This document shows positions 26,641-34,913 of a stretch of 64,000 bases of DNA, one piece after another. The notes below the pieces were generated by a model. That model was not told where the DNA came from. It did not search any database and saw only the letters and a program-made list of their open reading frames with translations. The stretch spans positions 1,116,001-1,180,000 of the forward strand of contig NZ_JANZNT010000001.1 in the NCBI RefSeq assembly GCF_025153455.1. The letters run 5' to 3'. The stretch is from Sphingomonas sp. BGYR3. Its GTDB lineage: Bacteria; Pseudomonadota; Alphaproteobacteria; Sphingomonadales; Sphingomonadaceae. Numbering within the stretch: the first letter of the stretch is position 1; each line of letters opens with the position of its first letter. Both the position numbers and the translations under genes were made by a program.

Positions 26641-28962
26641 ATGAATGCTCCCGCCGCCCCCGGTCGAACCCTGTCCGACGATCCGCCCTATCTGCGCGGC
26701 CTCAACCCCGAACAGCGGGATGCGGTGCTGACCACGGACGGCCCGGTGCTGGTGCTGGCGGGGGCCGGCACGGGCAAGACGGCGGCGCTGACCGCGCGGC
26801 TGGCGCACCTCCTTTACACGCGGCGCGCCTATCCGTCGGAGATCCTGTCCGTCACCTTCACCAACAAGGCCGCGCGCGAGATGCGGGAACGCGTCGGGCG
26901 GCTGGTGGGCGATGCGGTGGAAGGGATGCCGTGGCTGGGCACCTTTCACTCGATCGGCGCAAAGATGCTGCGCCGCCATGCCGAACTGGTCGGCCTGCAA
27001 AGCAATTTCACCATCCTCGACACCGACGATCAGCTGCGCCTGCTGAAACAGCTCGTCATTGCGGCCGATCTGGATGAAAAACGCTGGCCCGCGCGCCAGC
27101 TCGCTGGCCTGATCGACGGGTGGAAGAACAAGGGGCTGACCCCGGCCGATCTGGATGCCGGGGAAAGCGAACTGTACGCCAATGGCCGGGGGCAGGAACT
27201 CTATACCCAGTATCAGGCGCGACTGCGCGCCGTGAACGCCTGTGATTTCGGCGACCTTCTGCTGCACAGCCTGACCATCCTCAAGGATAACCGAGAGGTG
27301 CTGGAACAGTATCAGCAGCGGTTCCGGTACATCATGGTCGACGAATATCAGGATACGAACAGCGTCCAGTATCTGTGGCTGCGCCTGCTCGCCCAGGCGC
27401 GGCGCAACATCGCGTGCGTCGGCGACGATGATCAGTCGATCTACAGCTGGCGCGGCGCGCGGGTTGAAAACATCCTGAAATTCGAACGCGATTTCCCGGG
27501 CGCGAAGGTGATCCGGCTGGAACAGAATTACCGTTCAACGCCGCACATCCTGGGCGCGGCATCGGGCGTCATCGCCAACAATGCCGGGCGGCTGGGCAAG
27601 ACGCTGTGGACCGAACTGGACGCCGGCGAAAAGGTCCGCGTCATCGGCGTGTGGGACGGCCCGGAGGAGGCGCGCCGTGTCGGCGACGAGATCGAAGCAG
27701 CGCAGCGGCGCGGCTCCAGCCTCAACGACATCGCCATCCTCGTCCGCGCCCAGCATCAGACGCGCGAGTTCGAAGACCGGTTCATCCAGATCGGCGTGAA
27801 TTACCGAATCGTCGGCGGCTTCCGCTTTTACGAGCGTCAGGAAATCCGCGACGCGCTTGCCTATCTCCGCGTCGTTAATCAACCGGCCGACGATCTGGCC
27901 TTTGAACGGATCGTCAACGTGCCCAAGCGCGGCCTTGGCGACAAGGCGCTGGCGAAGGTGCATCAGCTCGCCCGGGGTCAGGGCATCCCGCTGACGATCG
28001 CCGCCGCCCGCATCCTCGACACCGACGAACTGACGCCGCAGGCCCGGCGCGCGCTCGGCAACCTGATTGGCGACATCGCCCGCTGGCGCGACATGGCGAC
28101 CAGCCTGCCGCACCCGGAACTGGCCCGCATCCTTCTCGACGAATCCGGCTATACCGGAATGTGGCAGGCGGATCGCAGCGCAGAGGCCGCCGGCCGCCTG
28201 GAAAACCTGACCGAACTGGTCCGCGCGATGGAGGAATATGAAACCCTCGGCGCGTTCCTTGAGCATGTCAGCCTGGTCATGGACAATGAGACCAGCGACG
28301 GCGGGGCCAAGGTGACGATCATGACGATCCACGCGGCCAAGGGGCTGGAATTCGACACCGTGTTCCTGGCGGGATGGGAAGAAGGGCTGTTCCCCAGCCA
28401 GCGCGCGCTGGACGAGGGCGGCCTGGCCAGCCTGGAGGAGGAACGCCGCCTCGCCTATGTCGCGATCACGCGGGCACGGCGCCACAGCACCATCCTGCAC
28501 GCCGCCAATCGCCGCATCTATGGCCAGTGGACCAGCAGCCTGCCCAGCCGCTTCATCGCCGAACTGCCGCCCGAACATGTGGAAAGCGAAACGACCATGT
28601 CGGGCGGCGAAAGCCTGTGGCGCGCCAACTGGTCCGAACGCGCCGACCCCTTTGCCGATGTCGCACGTGGGCAGGGGCGCGGGCCGGGCTGGCAACGCGC
28701 GGCGGGCGTGGACCTTAAAAACCCCGGCGGCAGCTTTACCCCCCGCAGCTTCACGCGAGAGCCGGTCCGCGTCGTGGAAAGCCGGGCCCCGGCGGTCAGC
28801 CTGGGCAACAAGGGCCGCGACGACATCAGCATCGGGATGCGCGTCTTTCACCAAAAATTCGGCTATGGCGCGGTCGCCGCGATCGAGGGCAACAAGCTGG
28901 AAATCGACTTCGAACAGGCGGGCCGCAAACGCGTCCTCGACAGCTTCGTTACATTGGGCTGA
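26641..28962 (+). CDS. uvrD: ATP-dependent DNA helicase UvrD/PcrA
   Basis: Superfamily 1A 3'-5' DNA helicase of 773 residues. Motif I is VLAGAGTGKTAALTARLAHL, motif Ia SVTFTNKAAREM, motif II VDEYQDTNSVQY, motif III GDDDQSIYSWRGA, motif IV VIRLEQNYRST, motif V VTIMTIHAAKGLEFD and motif VI RRLAYVAITRAR. The C-terminal Tudor-like domain (GMRVFHQKFGYGAVAAIEGN), which binds RNA polymerase in PcrA/UvrD, is intact. ATG 26641 is the start; the open frame upstream to 26329 runs antisense into the protease gene. Roles: nucleotide excision repair, removal of stalled polymerase or RecA. Confidence 0.95.
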   Translation: MNAPAAPGRTLSDDPPYLRGLNPEQRDAVLTTDGPVLVLAGAGTGKTAALTARLAHLLYTRRAYPSEILSVTFTNKAAREMRERVGRLVGDAVEGMPWLGTFHSIGAKMLRRHAELVGLQSNFTILDTDDQLRLLKQLVIAADLDEKRWPARQLAGLIDGWKNKGLTPADLDAGESELYANGRGQELYTQYQARLRAVNACDFGDLLLHSLTILKDNREVLEQYQQRFRYIMVDEYQDTNSVQYLWLRLLAQARRNIACVGDDDQSIYSWRGARVENILKFERDFPGAKVIRLEQNYRSTPHILGAASGVIANNAGRLGKTLWTELDAGEKVRVIGVWDGPEEARRVGDEIEAAQRRGSSLNDIAILVRAQHQTREFEDRFIQIGVNYRIVGGFRFYERQEIRDALAYLRVVNQPADDLAFERIVNVPKRGLGDKALAKVHQLARGQGIPLTIAAARILDTDELTPQARRALGNLIGDIARWRDMATSLPHPELARILLDESGYTGMWQADRSAEAAGRLENLTELVRAMEEYETLGAFLEHVSLVMDNETSDGGAKVTIMTIHAAKGLEFDTVFLAGWEEGLFPSQRALDEGGLASLEEERRLAYVAITRARRHSTILHAANRRIYGQWTSSLPSRFIAELPPEHVESETTMSGGESLWRANWSERADPFADVARGQGRGPGWQRAAGVDLKNPGGSFTPRSFTREPVRVVESRAPAVSLGNKGRDDISIGMRVFHQKFGYGAVAAIEGNKLEIDFEQAGRKRVLDSFVTLG

Positions 28963-29094
28963 CCGGCCTTGGTCCCCGGCGGGCCAGGCATGCGGAGAGC
29001 ACCGAACCGCAATTGATCGGCGGCAATAAAGCATCTGCGCCACAACAGCCGCTGGTCAGCAAACGACCCCGAACAGGCTCTTCTACTCATCGTC

Positions 29095-29115
29095 GCCCCG
29101 TGCTTGACACGGGGC
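29095..29115. repeat. REP-like palindrome GCCCCGTG-CTTGA-CACGGGGC
   Basis: Perfect 8-bp stem with a 5-nt loop. Short intergenic palindromes of this kind are common in Sphingomonadales. It directly follows the GIY-YIG remnant (in the remnant's direction). Confidence 0.6.
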
Positions 29116-29119
29116 TTGG

Positions 29120-29260
29120 CTATCTCTTGGACATCCCGGTTGCGAACCACTGATCCCACAGGTCATCCCAATCGGGATTATCCTTTTCGATCAGTGCAAA
29201 CTTCCATTCGCGCCGCCATTTCTTAACCAGCTTTTCGCGCCCGATCGCGCGGTCGATGGT
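29120..29260 (-). pseudogene. GIY-YIG endonuclease remnant (C-terminal fragment)
   Basis: The minus strand encodes about 46 codons ending at 29120, with REKLVKKWRREWKFALIEKD followed by NPDWDDLWDQWF. This is the C-terminal end of the small (about 95 aa) alphaproteobacterial GIY-YIG nuclease-like proteins. The catalytic N-terminal half with the GIY and YIG motifs is missing; upstream the frame is unrelated Arg/Pro-rich sequence. Only the tail survives, between tRNA-Tyr and a palindrome. The remaining intergenic sequence (28963-29094 and 29261-29454) holds nothing else I can identify. Confidence 0.7.
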
Positions 29261-29454
29261 GCCCGCCAGGCATGGCCGCTGCCTCCATGATCGACCGGAC
29301 GCGACCAGGGCCGACGGTACGGGCGATGCGACGCGGCCATGACGGGCGCAATTACACCGGAATGACACACGGATCGGAACCGCGCCTGCCGGGCCGGTGG
29401 CCATACGCGGGTCTTTCATCCTCCGGGTGGGAGTATTCGCTTCGGCGGCGGCGA

Positions 29455-29540
29455 TGGTGGAAGGGACTGGATTCGAACCAGTGTACGCTCACGCGGGCAG
29501 ATTTACAGTCTGCTGCCTTTAACCACTCGGCCACCCTTCC
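29455..29540 (-). tRNA. tRNA-Tyr (GTA)
   Basis: On the minus strand the acceptor GGAAGGG begins at 29540 and pairs with CCCTTCC ending at 29459, then A and encoded CCA (29455-29457). The anticodon loop reads CTGTAAA (GTA). The long variable arm of a class II tRNA and the T-arm GGTTCGAATCC are present. Length is 86 nt including CCA. Confidence 0.96.
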
Positions 29541-29692
29541 GGGCCAGCCGCCGAAGCGAGCGCGAGCCTTTGCCGTCCCCTGCCCCGCCTGTCAACGCCC
29601 CGCGTGCGTCCCGCCGTCAATGTCTTGCGCGCGCGGGGCCGTGGGCATAGCAGGCGGGATCATCGTTACAGGCGATCGGAAAGAACAGCATC

Positions 29693-30448
29693 ATGGCACG
29701 ACGCGGACATCGCCCCTCTCAGGCCCCGGCCGGCCGCCCCCGTTTCTGGGGTCGCCATGCCGTGCTGGCCGCGCTCGCCAATCCCGAACGCACGGTGCGA
29801 AAGCTGTGGGGAACGCGGGAGGCGCTGTCGACGCTCGACCTGCCGCCGGTGCTGCCGATCACCTATGCCGATGTTGCCGATCTGGCCCGGCTGGTGCCGT
29901 CCGATGCGCCGCATCAGGGGCTGGTGGCGGAGGTCGAACCGCTGGAGGATCTGTGGCTCAGCGAAGTGCTGGGTCAGGGGGAAAAGGACAATCGCCCGAT
30001 CCTGATGCTGGATCAGGTGACCGATCCCCACAATGTCGGCGCGATCCTGCGATCCGCCGCCGCGTTCGATGCCCTGTGCATCGTGACCCAGGATCGCCAT
30101 TCGCCGCCGGAATCGGGCACGGTCGCGCGTGCGGCATCGGGCGCGCTGGAGTTCGTGCCCTGGGTCCGCGTGGTCAACCTGTCCCGCGCGCTGGATGAGA
30201 TTGGCGAGGCGGGCTATTGGCGCATCGGCCTGGCCGGCGCGACCGAAACCACGCTGGACAGCGCGCTGGGCACGGATCGCGTGGCGCTGGTGCTGGGGGC
30301 AGAGGGCGACGGGATGCGACAGAACACGATGGCGCATTGCGACGTGCTGGCCCGCCTGCCGATCAGCCCGCGCATGGAGAGCCTCAACGTTTCCAACGCA
30401 GCAGCCATTGCGCTTTACGCGGCGGCAACGCATCGTCGCCAGGACTAG
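29693..30448 (+). CDS. rlmB: 23S rRNA (guanosine-2'-O-)-methyltransferase RlmB (TrmH family)
   Basis: SPOUT-class ribose methyltransferase of 251 residues that modifies G2251 of 23S rRNA in E. coli. The substrate-binding N-terminal domain carries FWGRHAVLAALANPERTVRK. The knotted SAM domain shows motif 1 DQVTDPHNVGAILRSAAAFD, motif 2 LVLGAEGDGMR and motif 3 LPISPRMESLNVSNAAAIAL. Start ATG 29693. Downstream of tRNA-Tyr on the opposite strand; a lipoprotein gene follows after 36 nt. Confidence 0.92.
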   Translation: MARRGHRPSQAPAGRPRFWGRHAVLAALANPERTVRKLWGTREALSTLDLPPVLPITYADVADLARLVPSDAPHQGLVAEVEPLEDLWLSEVLGQGEKDNRPILMLDQVTDPHNVGAILRSAAAFDALCIVTQDRHSPPESGTVARAASGALEFVPWVRVVNLSRALDEIGEAGYWRIGLAGATETTLDSALGTDRVALVLGAEGDGMRQNTMAHCDVLARLPISPRMESLNVSNAAAIALYAAATHRRQD

Positions 30449-30484
30449 GGGTCGGCTGGAACACATCGGAACGGGGGCGCTGCA

Positions 30485-31252
30485 ATGCTGAAACGGATGG
30501 TCGCGGTGCTCATGGCGGTGCTGGCGCCGCTGATGCTGACCAGCTGCTTTATCGCTCCGGGCAAGTTCGTCTCGACGCTCGACGTGAACCGGGATCGCAG
30601 CTTCACCTTTACCTACAAGGGTGAGGTGTTCGCCCTCGACCTTGAAAAAAGCATGCAGGGGCTTGGCGACCTTGATGAAGAGGGCGCCGAGGAGGACGGC
30701 GAAGCCGTGACCGAGGGCGAGGCATCGTGGCAGCCCGCGTCGCTGAAGCAGGATTCGGGCGATTTCTCCGAAGAAGATGACGACAAGGCGGAACAGGAGC
30801 GCAAGAACCGCGCGATCGCCGATGCCCTGCGCGGCGAGGCAGGCTATCGATCGGTGGAATATAAGGGCGATGGCCTGTTCCTGATCGATTATGCGATCAC
30901 CGGGCGGCTCGATCACGCCTTTGTCTATCCCTATAATCTCGACGCGGAGATCGTGTTGCCGTTCGTCGCCATCGAACTGCGCGGGAATGAACGGGTCCGG
31001 GTGAAAGCCCCTGCGTTTGGCGAGGGCAACCAGCAGTCGGGCGGCATGGCCGGCAGCAGCGCCAGCAAGGCAGCGGACCGGCTGGACGGTACCTTCACCC
31101 TGACCACCGATGCGGAAATCATCAGCCAGAATAACGAGGATGGCGCAACAGAGGCCAATGGCCGGCGCAGCGTGACCTGGCGGGCAACCCCGATCAGCAA
31201 GGACGCGCCGATGGCAGTCCTGAAACTGGCCCCCCTGCCCCCGGCCCGCTGA
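30485..31252 (+). CDS. Hypothetical lipoprotein with acidic linker
   Basis: A 255-residue predicted lipoprotein: signal MLKRMVAVLMAVLAPLMLTSC with lipobox LTSC (Cys21). After FVSTLDVNRDRSFTFTYKGE comes an acidic, disordered-looking stretch (residues about 60-105, many D/E), then a conserved-looking beta region (LFLIDYAITGRLDHAFVYPY, IVLPFVAIELRGNERVRVKA) and a C-terminal RRSVTWRATPISKDAPMAV. I do not recognise a named family. Probably periplasm-facing. Confidence 0.75.
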   Translation: MLKRMVAVLMAVLAPLMLTSCFIAPGKFVSTLDVNRDRSFTFTYKGEVFALDLEKSMQGLGDLDEEGAEEDGEAVTEGEASWQPASLKQDSGDFSEEDDDKAEQERKNRAIADALRGEAGYRSVEYKGDGLFLIDYAITGRLDHAFVYPYNLDAEIVLPFVAIELRGNERVRVKAPAFGEGNQQSGGMAGSSASKAADRLDGTFTLTTDAEIISQNNEDGATEANGRRSVTWRATPISKDAPMAVLKLAPLPPAR

Positions 31253-31325
31253 TCCGGGCCAGTCGGCGCGCGAGTGCGCAGACGAAGGGCAACCCCGTCA
31301 ACGGGCTGGCAATGTTGGATTTTTT

Positions 31326-31361
31326 CTGATCCAGTCGGTGCGATGACCCCGACTGGATCAG
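31326..31361. repeat. 13-bp inverted repeat in a convergent gap
   Basis: CTGATCCAGTCGG (31326-31338) is the perfect inverse of 31349-31361, with a 10-nt loop. A T-run lies on the 5' side of the plus strand only, so it does not fit the usual stem-then-U terminator on either strand, although it lies between two converging genes (lipoprotein and ferredoxin). Confidence 0.75.
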
Positions 31362-31465
31362 CCCTGATGCCCATGCTTGACCGGCACGTTGCCACGGCCG
31401 GTCAACCGGGCGGTCGGCCGCGTGAAACCCGTTCAATGTGTCAAAACTGTCAGCCGACCGGGGGA

Positions 31466-31783
31466 TCAGTCCTCTTCGGCGATCCGCACCTTCATGCCGT
31501 CCAGCTCGGCGGTGAACAGCAGCTGGCACGACAGGCGCGACGTCGCATCCCGGTCGGACGCACTGTCCAGCAGGTCGTCCTCGTCCGCACTGACCGGGCG
31601 CAGTTTGGCCGCAAATTCCGGGTCGACATGGACATGACAGGTCGCGCACGAACAATTGCCGCCGCACAGGGCAAGCAGCTCGTCGAACCCATGGTCGCGG
31701 ATCACTTCCATCACGCTCAGGCCGGGCGTGGCGTCGACGGGGTGTTCGGTACCATCGCGGGTGACGACGATCAGTTTTGGCAT
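31466..31783 (-). CDS. 2Fe-2S ferredoxin (adrenodoxin type)
   Basis: A 105-residue [2Fe-2S] ferredoxin. Cluster ligands are in LCGGNCSCATCHVHVD (three Cys) and the distal Cys of SRLSCQLLFTAELDGMKVRI. The pattern fits the adrenodoxin/terpredoxin group that feeds electrons to P450s or to Fe-S assembly. ATG 31783 gives MPKLIVVTRDG, the usual N-terminus; the longer frame to 31840 overlaps the divergent glycosylase promoter. No P450 or reductase gene is adjacent. Confidence 0.9.
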   Translation of the reverse strand: MPKLIVVTRDGTEHPVDATPGLSVMEVIRDHGFDELLALCGGNCSCATCHVHVDPEFAAKLRPVSADEDDLLDSASDRDATSRLSCQLLFTAELDGMKVRIAEED

Positions 31784-31851
31784 TGCGGACTCCACGGCTA
31801 TTGCCTGACCGCCTCTGCCGCTGGGATCGGCAAAGATCAAGGACGGGTGAC

Positions 31852-32478
31852 ATGGGATTGAGCGCTGAACAACTGAACGCCGGGATGGACGCTCTGGCGG
31901 AGCGGGAACCCGCGATTGCGGCTGCGCTGGCCGACTATGGCTATCCCGCCCCGCGGATTCGCGAACGGGGCTATGCCACCTTGCTGCGCACGATCATCGG
32001 CCAGCAGGTCAGCGTAAAGGCCGCGCAATCGGTGTGGAACAAGCTGGATGCCCTGCTGGACGGCGCGGTCCTCGACCCCGCTGCCCTGCTGGCCGCCGAT
32101 GCCGAAACCCTGCGCGCCGCCGGGCTTTCCCGGCAAAAGGCGGGCTATGCCCTTGGCCTCGCTGAGGCGGTCGCTTCTGGCCGCATCGACCTGCACCAGC
32201 TGCCGGCCGATGACGAAGAAGCGATTGCCGCGCTCGTCTCGCTCAAGGGGATCGGGCGCTGGTCGGCCGAAATCTATCTGCTGTTTGCCGAGGGGCGGCC
32301 CGATATTTGGCCCGCGGGCGATCTTGCCGTTCAGATCGCCGTCGGTCGCATCCTTGGCCTGTCCGAAAAGCCGACCGAAAAGGAAACCCGTGCGCTGGCC
32401 GATCCATGGCGCCCGCATCGCGGGGCCGCCGCCATCTTTGCCTGGCACCATTATCAGGGGGGCGTACCGGTCGGATAA
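31852..32478 (+). CDS. DNA-3-methyladenine glycosylase II (AlkA-like, HhH-GPD)
   Basis: Base-excision repair glycosylase of 208 residues removing alkylated purines. The helix-hairpin-helix GPD motif is VSLKGIGRWSAEIYLLFAEG, followed by IWPAGDLAVQ with the catalytic Asp. RTIIGQQVSVKAAQSVWNKL is the family N-terminal helix pair. It lacks the N-terminal domain of E. coli AlkA, as usual for this shorter subgroup. Start ATG 31852, 68 nt from the divergent ferredoxin gene. Confidence 0.9.
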   Translation: MGLSAEQLNAGMDALAEREPAIAAALADYGYPAPRIRERGYATLLRTIIGQQVSVKAAQSVWNKLDALLDGAVLDPAALLAADAETLRAAGLSRQKAGYALGLAEAVASGRIDLHQLPADDEEAIAALVSLKGIGRWSAEIYLLFAEGRPDIWPAGDLAVQIAVGRILGLSEKPTEKETRALADPWRPHRGAAAIFAWHHYQGGVPVG

Positions 32479-32515
32479 AAAATCCCCCTTTCGCCGGGGT
32501 GCTGGCGAAAGGGGG
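32477..32515 (-). terminator. Intrinsic terminator of the ZnuD-like receptor gene
   Basis: Minus strand: a perfect 12-bp stem CCCCCTTTCGCC / GGCGAAAGGGGG (32515-32504 with 32495-32484), 8-nt loop, then ATTTTTT (32483-32477). It lies 50 nt past the receptor stop and abuts the converging glycosylase stop. Confidence 0.88.
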
Positions 32516-32564
32516 TGGGGCAGTTGCTCTGGTTCCTGGATGATCGGGGCCAGAGAGGGAGCCG

Positions 32565-34757
32565 TCAGATGCTCAGGCGCAGCGACACCCGGATGTCGCG
32601 GCCGGCCAGTGGCACGAAGTCCTTGGTAAAGCTGGCATGCCGGCGGGCGTCGACGTCAAAGATGTTGTTGGCCGACAGGATCACCGCGCTTTCGCTGGCG
32701 CTGCCGAACGGACGCCATGCGACTGAGGCATTGACCAGCGTGAATGCGTCGGTCGGCAACTCGAATGCCGCAACCTTGTCCTGTTCGAACACATGCTCGA
32801 CCTCGACCCGGCCATTGACCGGCCCGGCATCGGCCTCCAGCCCGCCGCGCAGGCGAAGCGGCGGAATGCGGGGAACCGCCGTATCCGTCGCGGTCAGGCG
32901 CGCGTCGACATAATCGGCAACGCCGTCGGCACGCAGGGCAAAGCCGTCGGTCTGCACCAGCGTCGCGGACAGTTCTGCCTCGAACCCGTAATAGCGGGCA
33001 TCGGCCTGCTGATACTGGAACACGGGCAGCTCATCCAGCTCCTCGCCGGTGTTGAACTCATAGATGTAATCATCGAACCAGGTGGCATAGGCAGCCAGGT
33101 TGAACTTCAACGGCCCGGCAGTGCCGCGCACGAACCCTTCGACACCCCAGCTCTTTTCCTTGGTAAAGAACGGGTTGCCGATCTCGAACGCCTGAGTGGC
33201 GATGTGCGGGCCGTTGGAAAACAGCTCCTCGGCCGCCGGGGCGCGTTCCGCCCGCGATCCGGTGATGCCGATGCGCAGCTGATCGCTGGGCGCATAGGTG
33301 ACGCCGACCGCACCGGAAAAGGTGTCGAACCCGCGATCGATCGCAACGACCTCGCCATCCTCCTCGCCGCCGATCAGCACCGAATTGGACGACACGTCCG
33401 TCCGCTCGTACCGCCCGGCGACTTCCAGCTCGAGCGGGCCAAGCCCGACTTCCTGCACCGTAAAGATGCCGAATTGCGCGGTGTCGTTGCGCGGCACGAA
33501 TGCCTCTGCCCCGATCGCGTCGAACCGGCGGGTAAAGCCCTGAACGCCGGTCACGCCGCGCCAGCCGTCGCGGTCGGCCTGAACCAGTTCCAGCCGGCCC
33601 TCGAACGCTTCCGACAGGAACCGGGTGCCGACCTCTGCGCCCTCGAACTCGGTATGCTCATAGTCCGAAAAGCCGACACGGGTGCGAATGGTGTCCAGAA
33701 ATCCGCCATTGACGTTGATTTCGCCGCGCATGTCGGCGCGGAACTGCTTCATCCCGATGGTCACCGGACCTTCTTCGGCCTCTGCCACTTCGGCGCCGCC
33801 GTCCTCGCCATGGGCGTGGCCGCTGCCGGGGCGCGCCGGCACGCCATAGTTGCTGTCATAATAGCCGGCAGAGATGCCGAGGCTGCCGCCATCGTTGATC
33901 AGCGCGATGCCGCCGCCCAGCGTGTACGTCTCCGTCGCGGTATTGGGCACCCGGCCGCGCAGACCGGCCAGCGCCTCTGCCTCCGCCGCCTCGTCCAGAT
34001 TGCCTTCCGCCCGCTCCTCGGCCGCGATGTCGAGCTGTTCGGCGCGCAGCGTCGGGGACAGCACATAGCCGCCGACGCGCAGGTCGCCGGACTTGCGATA
34101 GCTGCCATCGACATGGGCGACGATCTGCGGCGTCAGCGCCACATCCAGCGCACCGCCGACGCTCCGCTCCTCAGCCGCCGATCCATAGCTGCCGATCGCA
34201 TCGACATGGACGCCGTTCTCCGGCACCGCGCGCGGGATGCGCCGGTCGATGACGTTGACCGCGCCGCCGATCGCCTGGCTGCCGAACAGCAGCACGGCCG
34301 GACCGCGCAGCACCTCTACCCGCTCTGCCGTCAGCGGGTCGATGGTCACGCCATGGTCGGCAGAGGTGTTGGACACGTCCAGCGAGCCCAGGCCGTCGGT
34401 CAGGACGCGAATCCGCTCGCCCTGAAAGCCGCGCAGCACCGGGCGCGACGCACCGGGAGTGAACGACGTGGCGGACACGCCGGGCAGCCGGGTCAGCGTA
34501 TCGCCGATCTGCGGCCGAAGATCGCGCAGCAACGCATCACCGGTCAGCACCGACTTCTGCGCCAGGACGTCCAGTTCGCGGACATAGGGCGCGGTGATGA
34601 TGATGTCCGTTGACGCCTCGCCATGCACGCCGTCGCGCGACTGCGGGTCAGCCTCATCCGGGGCGGCGGTGACCGGCGCGGCCACCGGCTCGCGCGGGGC
34701 AGGTGCTGGTGCCGCGATCAGCGCGGACGATGCCAGCAGGGCGTTGAGGATCGACAT
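32565..34757 (-). CDS. TonB-dependent receptor, ZnuD-like (probable zinc uptake)
   Basis: Outer-membrane TonB-dependent transporter of 730 residues. Signal peptide MSILNALLASSALIAAPAPA; plug domain from about residue 55 with LPGVSATSFTPGASRPVLRG, VEVLRGPAVLLFGSQAIGGA and NVIDRRIP; a 22-strand barrel ends GRDIRVSLRLSI. The loop GSGHAHGEDGG and the acidic segment after it resemble the metal-capture loop of neisserial ZnuD. A Zur-like palindrome just upstream supports zinc. No zinc ABC transporter is next to it. Other metal ligands (Mn, Ni, Cu) are not excluded. Confidence 0.85.
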   Translation of the reverse strand: MSILNALLASSALIAAPAPAPREPVAAPVTAAPDEADPQSRDGVHGEASTDIIITAPYVRELDVLAQKSVLTGDALLRDLRPQIGDTLTRLPGVSATSFTPGASRPVLRGFQGERIRVLTDGLGSLDVSNTSADHGVTIDPLTAERVEVLRGPAVLLFGSQAIGGAVNVIDRRIPRAVPENGVHVDAIGSYGSAAEERSVGGALDVALTPQIVAHVDGSYRKSGDLRVGGYVLSPTLRAEQLDIAAEERAEGNLDEAAEAEALAGLRGRVPNTATETYTLGGGIALINDGGSLGISAGYYDSNYGVPARPGSGHAHGEDGGAEVAEAEEGPVTIGMKQFRADMRGEINVNGGFLDTIRTRVGFSDYEHTEFEGAEVGTRFLSEAFEGRLELVQADRDGWRGVTGVQGFTRRFDAIGAEAFVPRNDTAQFGIFTVQEVGLGPLELEVAGRYERTDVSSNSVLIGGEEDGEVVAIDRGFDTFSGAVGVTYAPSDQLRIGITGSRAERAPAAEELFSNGPHIATQAFEIGNPFFTKEKSWGVEGFVRGTAGPLKFNLAAYATWFDDYIYEFNTGEELDELPVFQYQQADARYYGFEAELSATLVQTDGFALRADGVADYVDARLTATDTAVPRIPPLRLRGGLEADAGPVNGRVEVEHVFEQDKVAAFELPTDAFTLVNASVAWRPFGSASESAVILSANNIFDVDARRHASFTKDFVPLAGRDIRVSLRLSI

Positions 34758-34803
34758 TGGAAAAACCCCTTGAACTCGACTCGGTATCGGGGCCGTTCCT
34801 AAC

Positions 34804-34826
34804 GATATGTTACACTATTACAATAG
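34804..34826 (-). promoter_or_regulatory. Candidate Zur operator upstream of the ZnuD-like receptor
   Basis: GATATGTTACACTATTACA with imperfect dyad TGTTACAcTATTACA at 34809-34823, 52-66 nt upstream of the receptor start (34757). The GATATGTTA half-site matches the alphaproteobacterial Zur consensus as I remember it. It is strongly AT-rich against the surrounding sequence. Confidence 0.55.
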
Positions 34827-34913
34827 TGATGCTGCATTTGCGAGTAATGGGTGCAGCGCCCGCCCACCGGCCGCCGCCAACCGGTGACGGCGCGCCTGTG
34901 CCGGGCCGGCCGG

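Noticed and set aside
29261..29419. N-terminal extension of the GIY-YIG fragment as an intact 99-aa gene
   Set aside because: Upstream residues do not resemble the GIY-YIG fold and lack its motifs; better read as a degraded gene.
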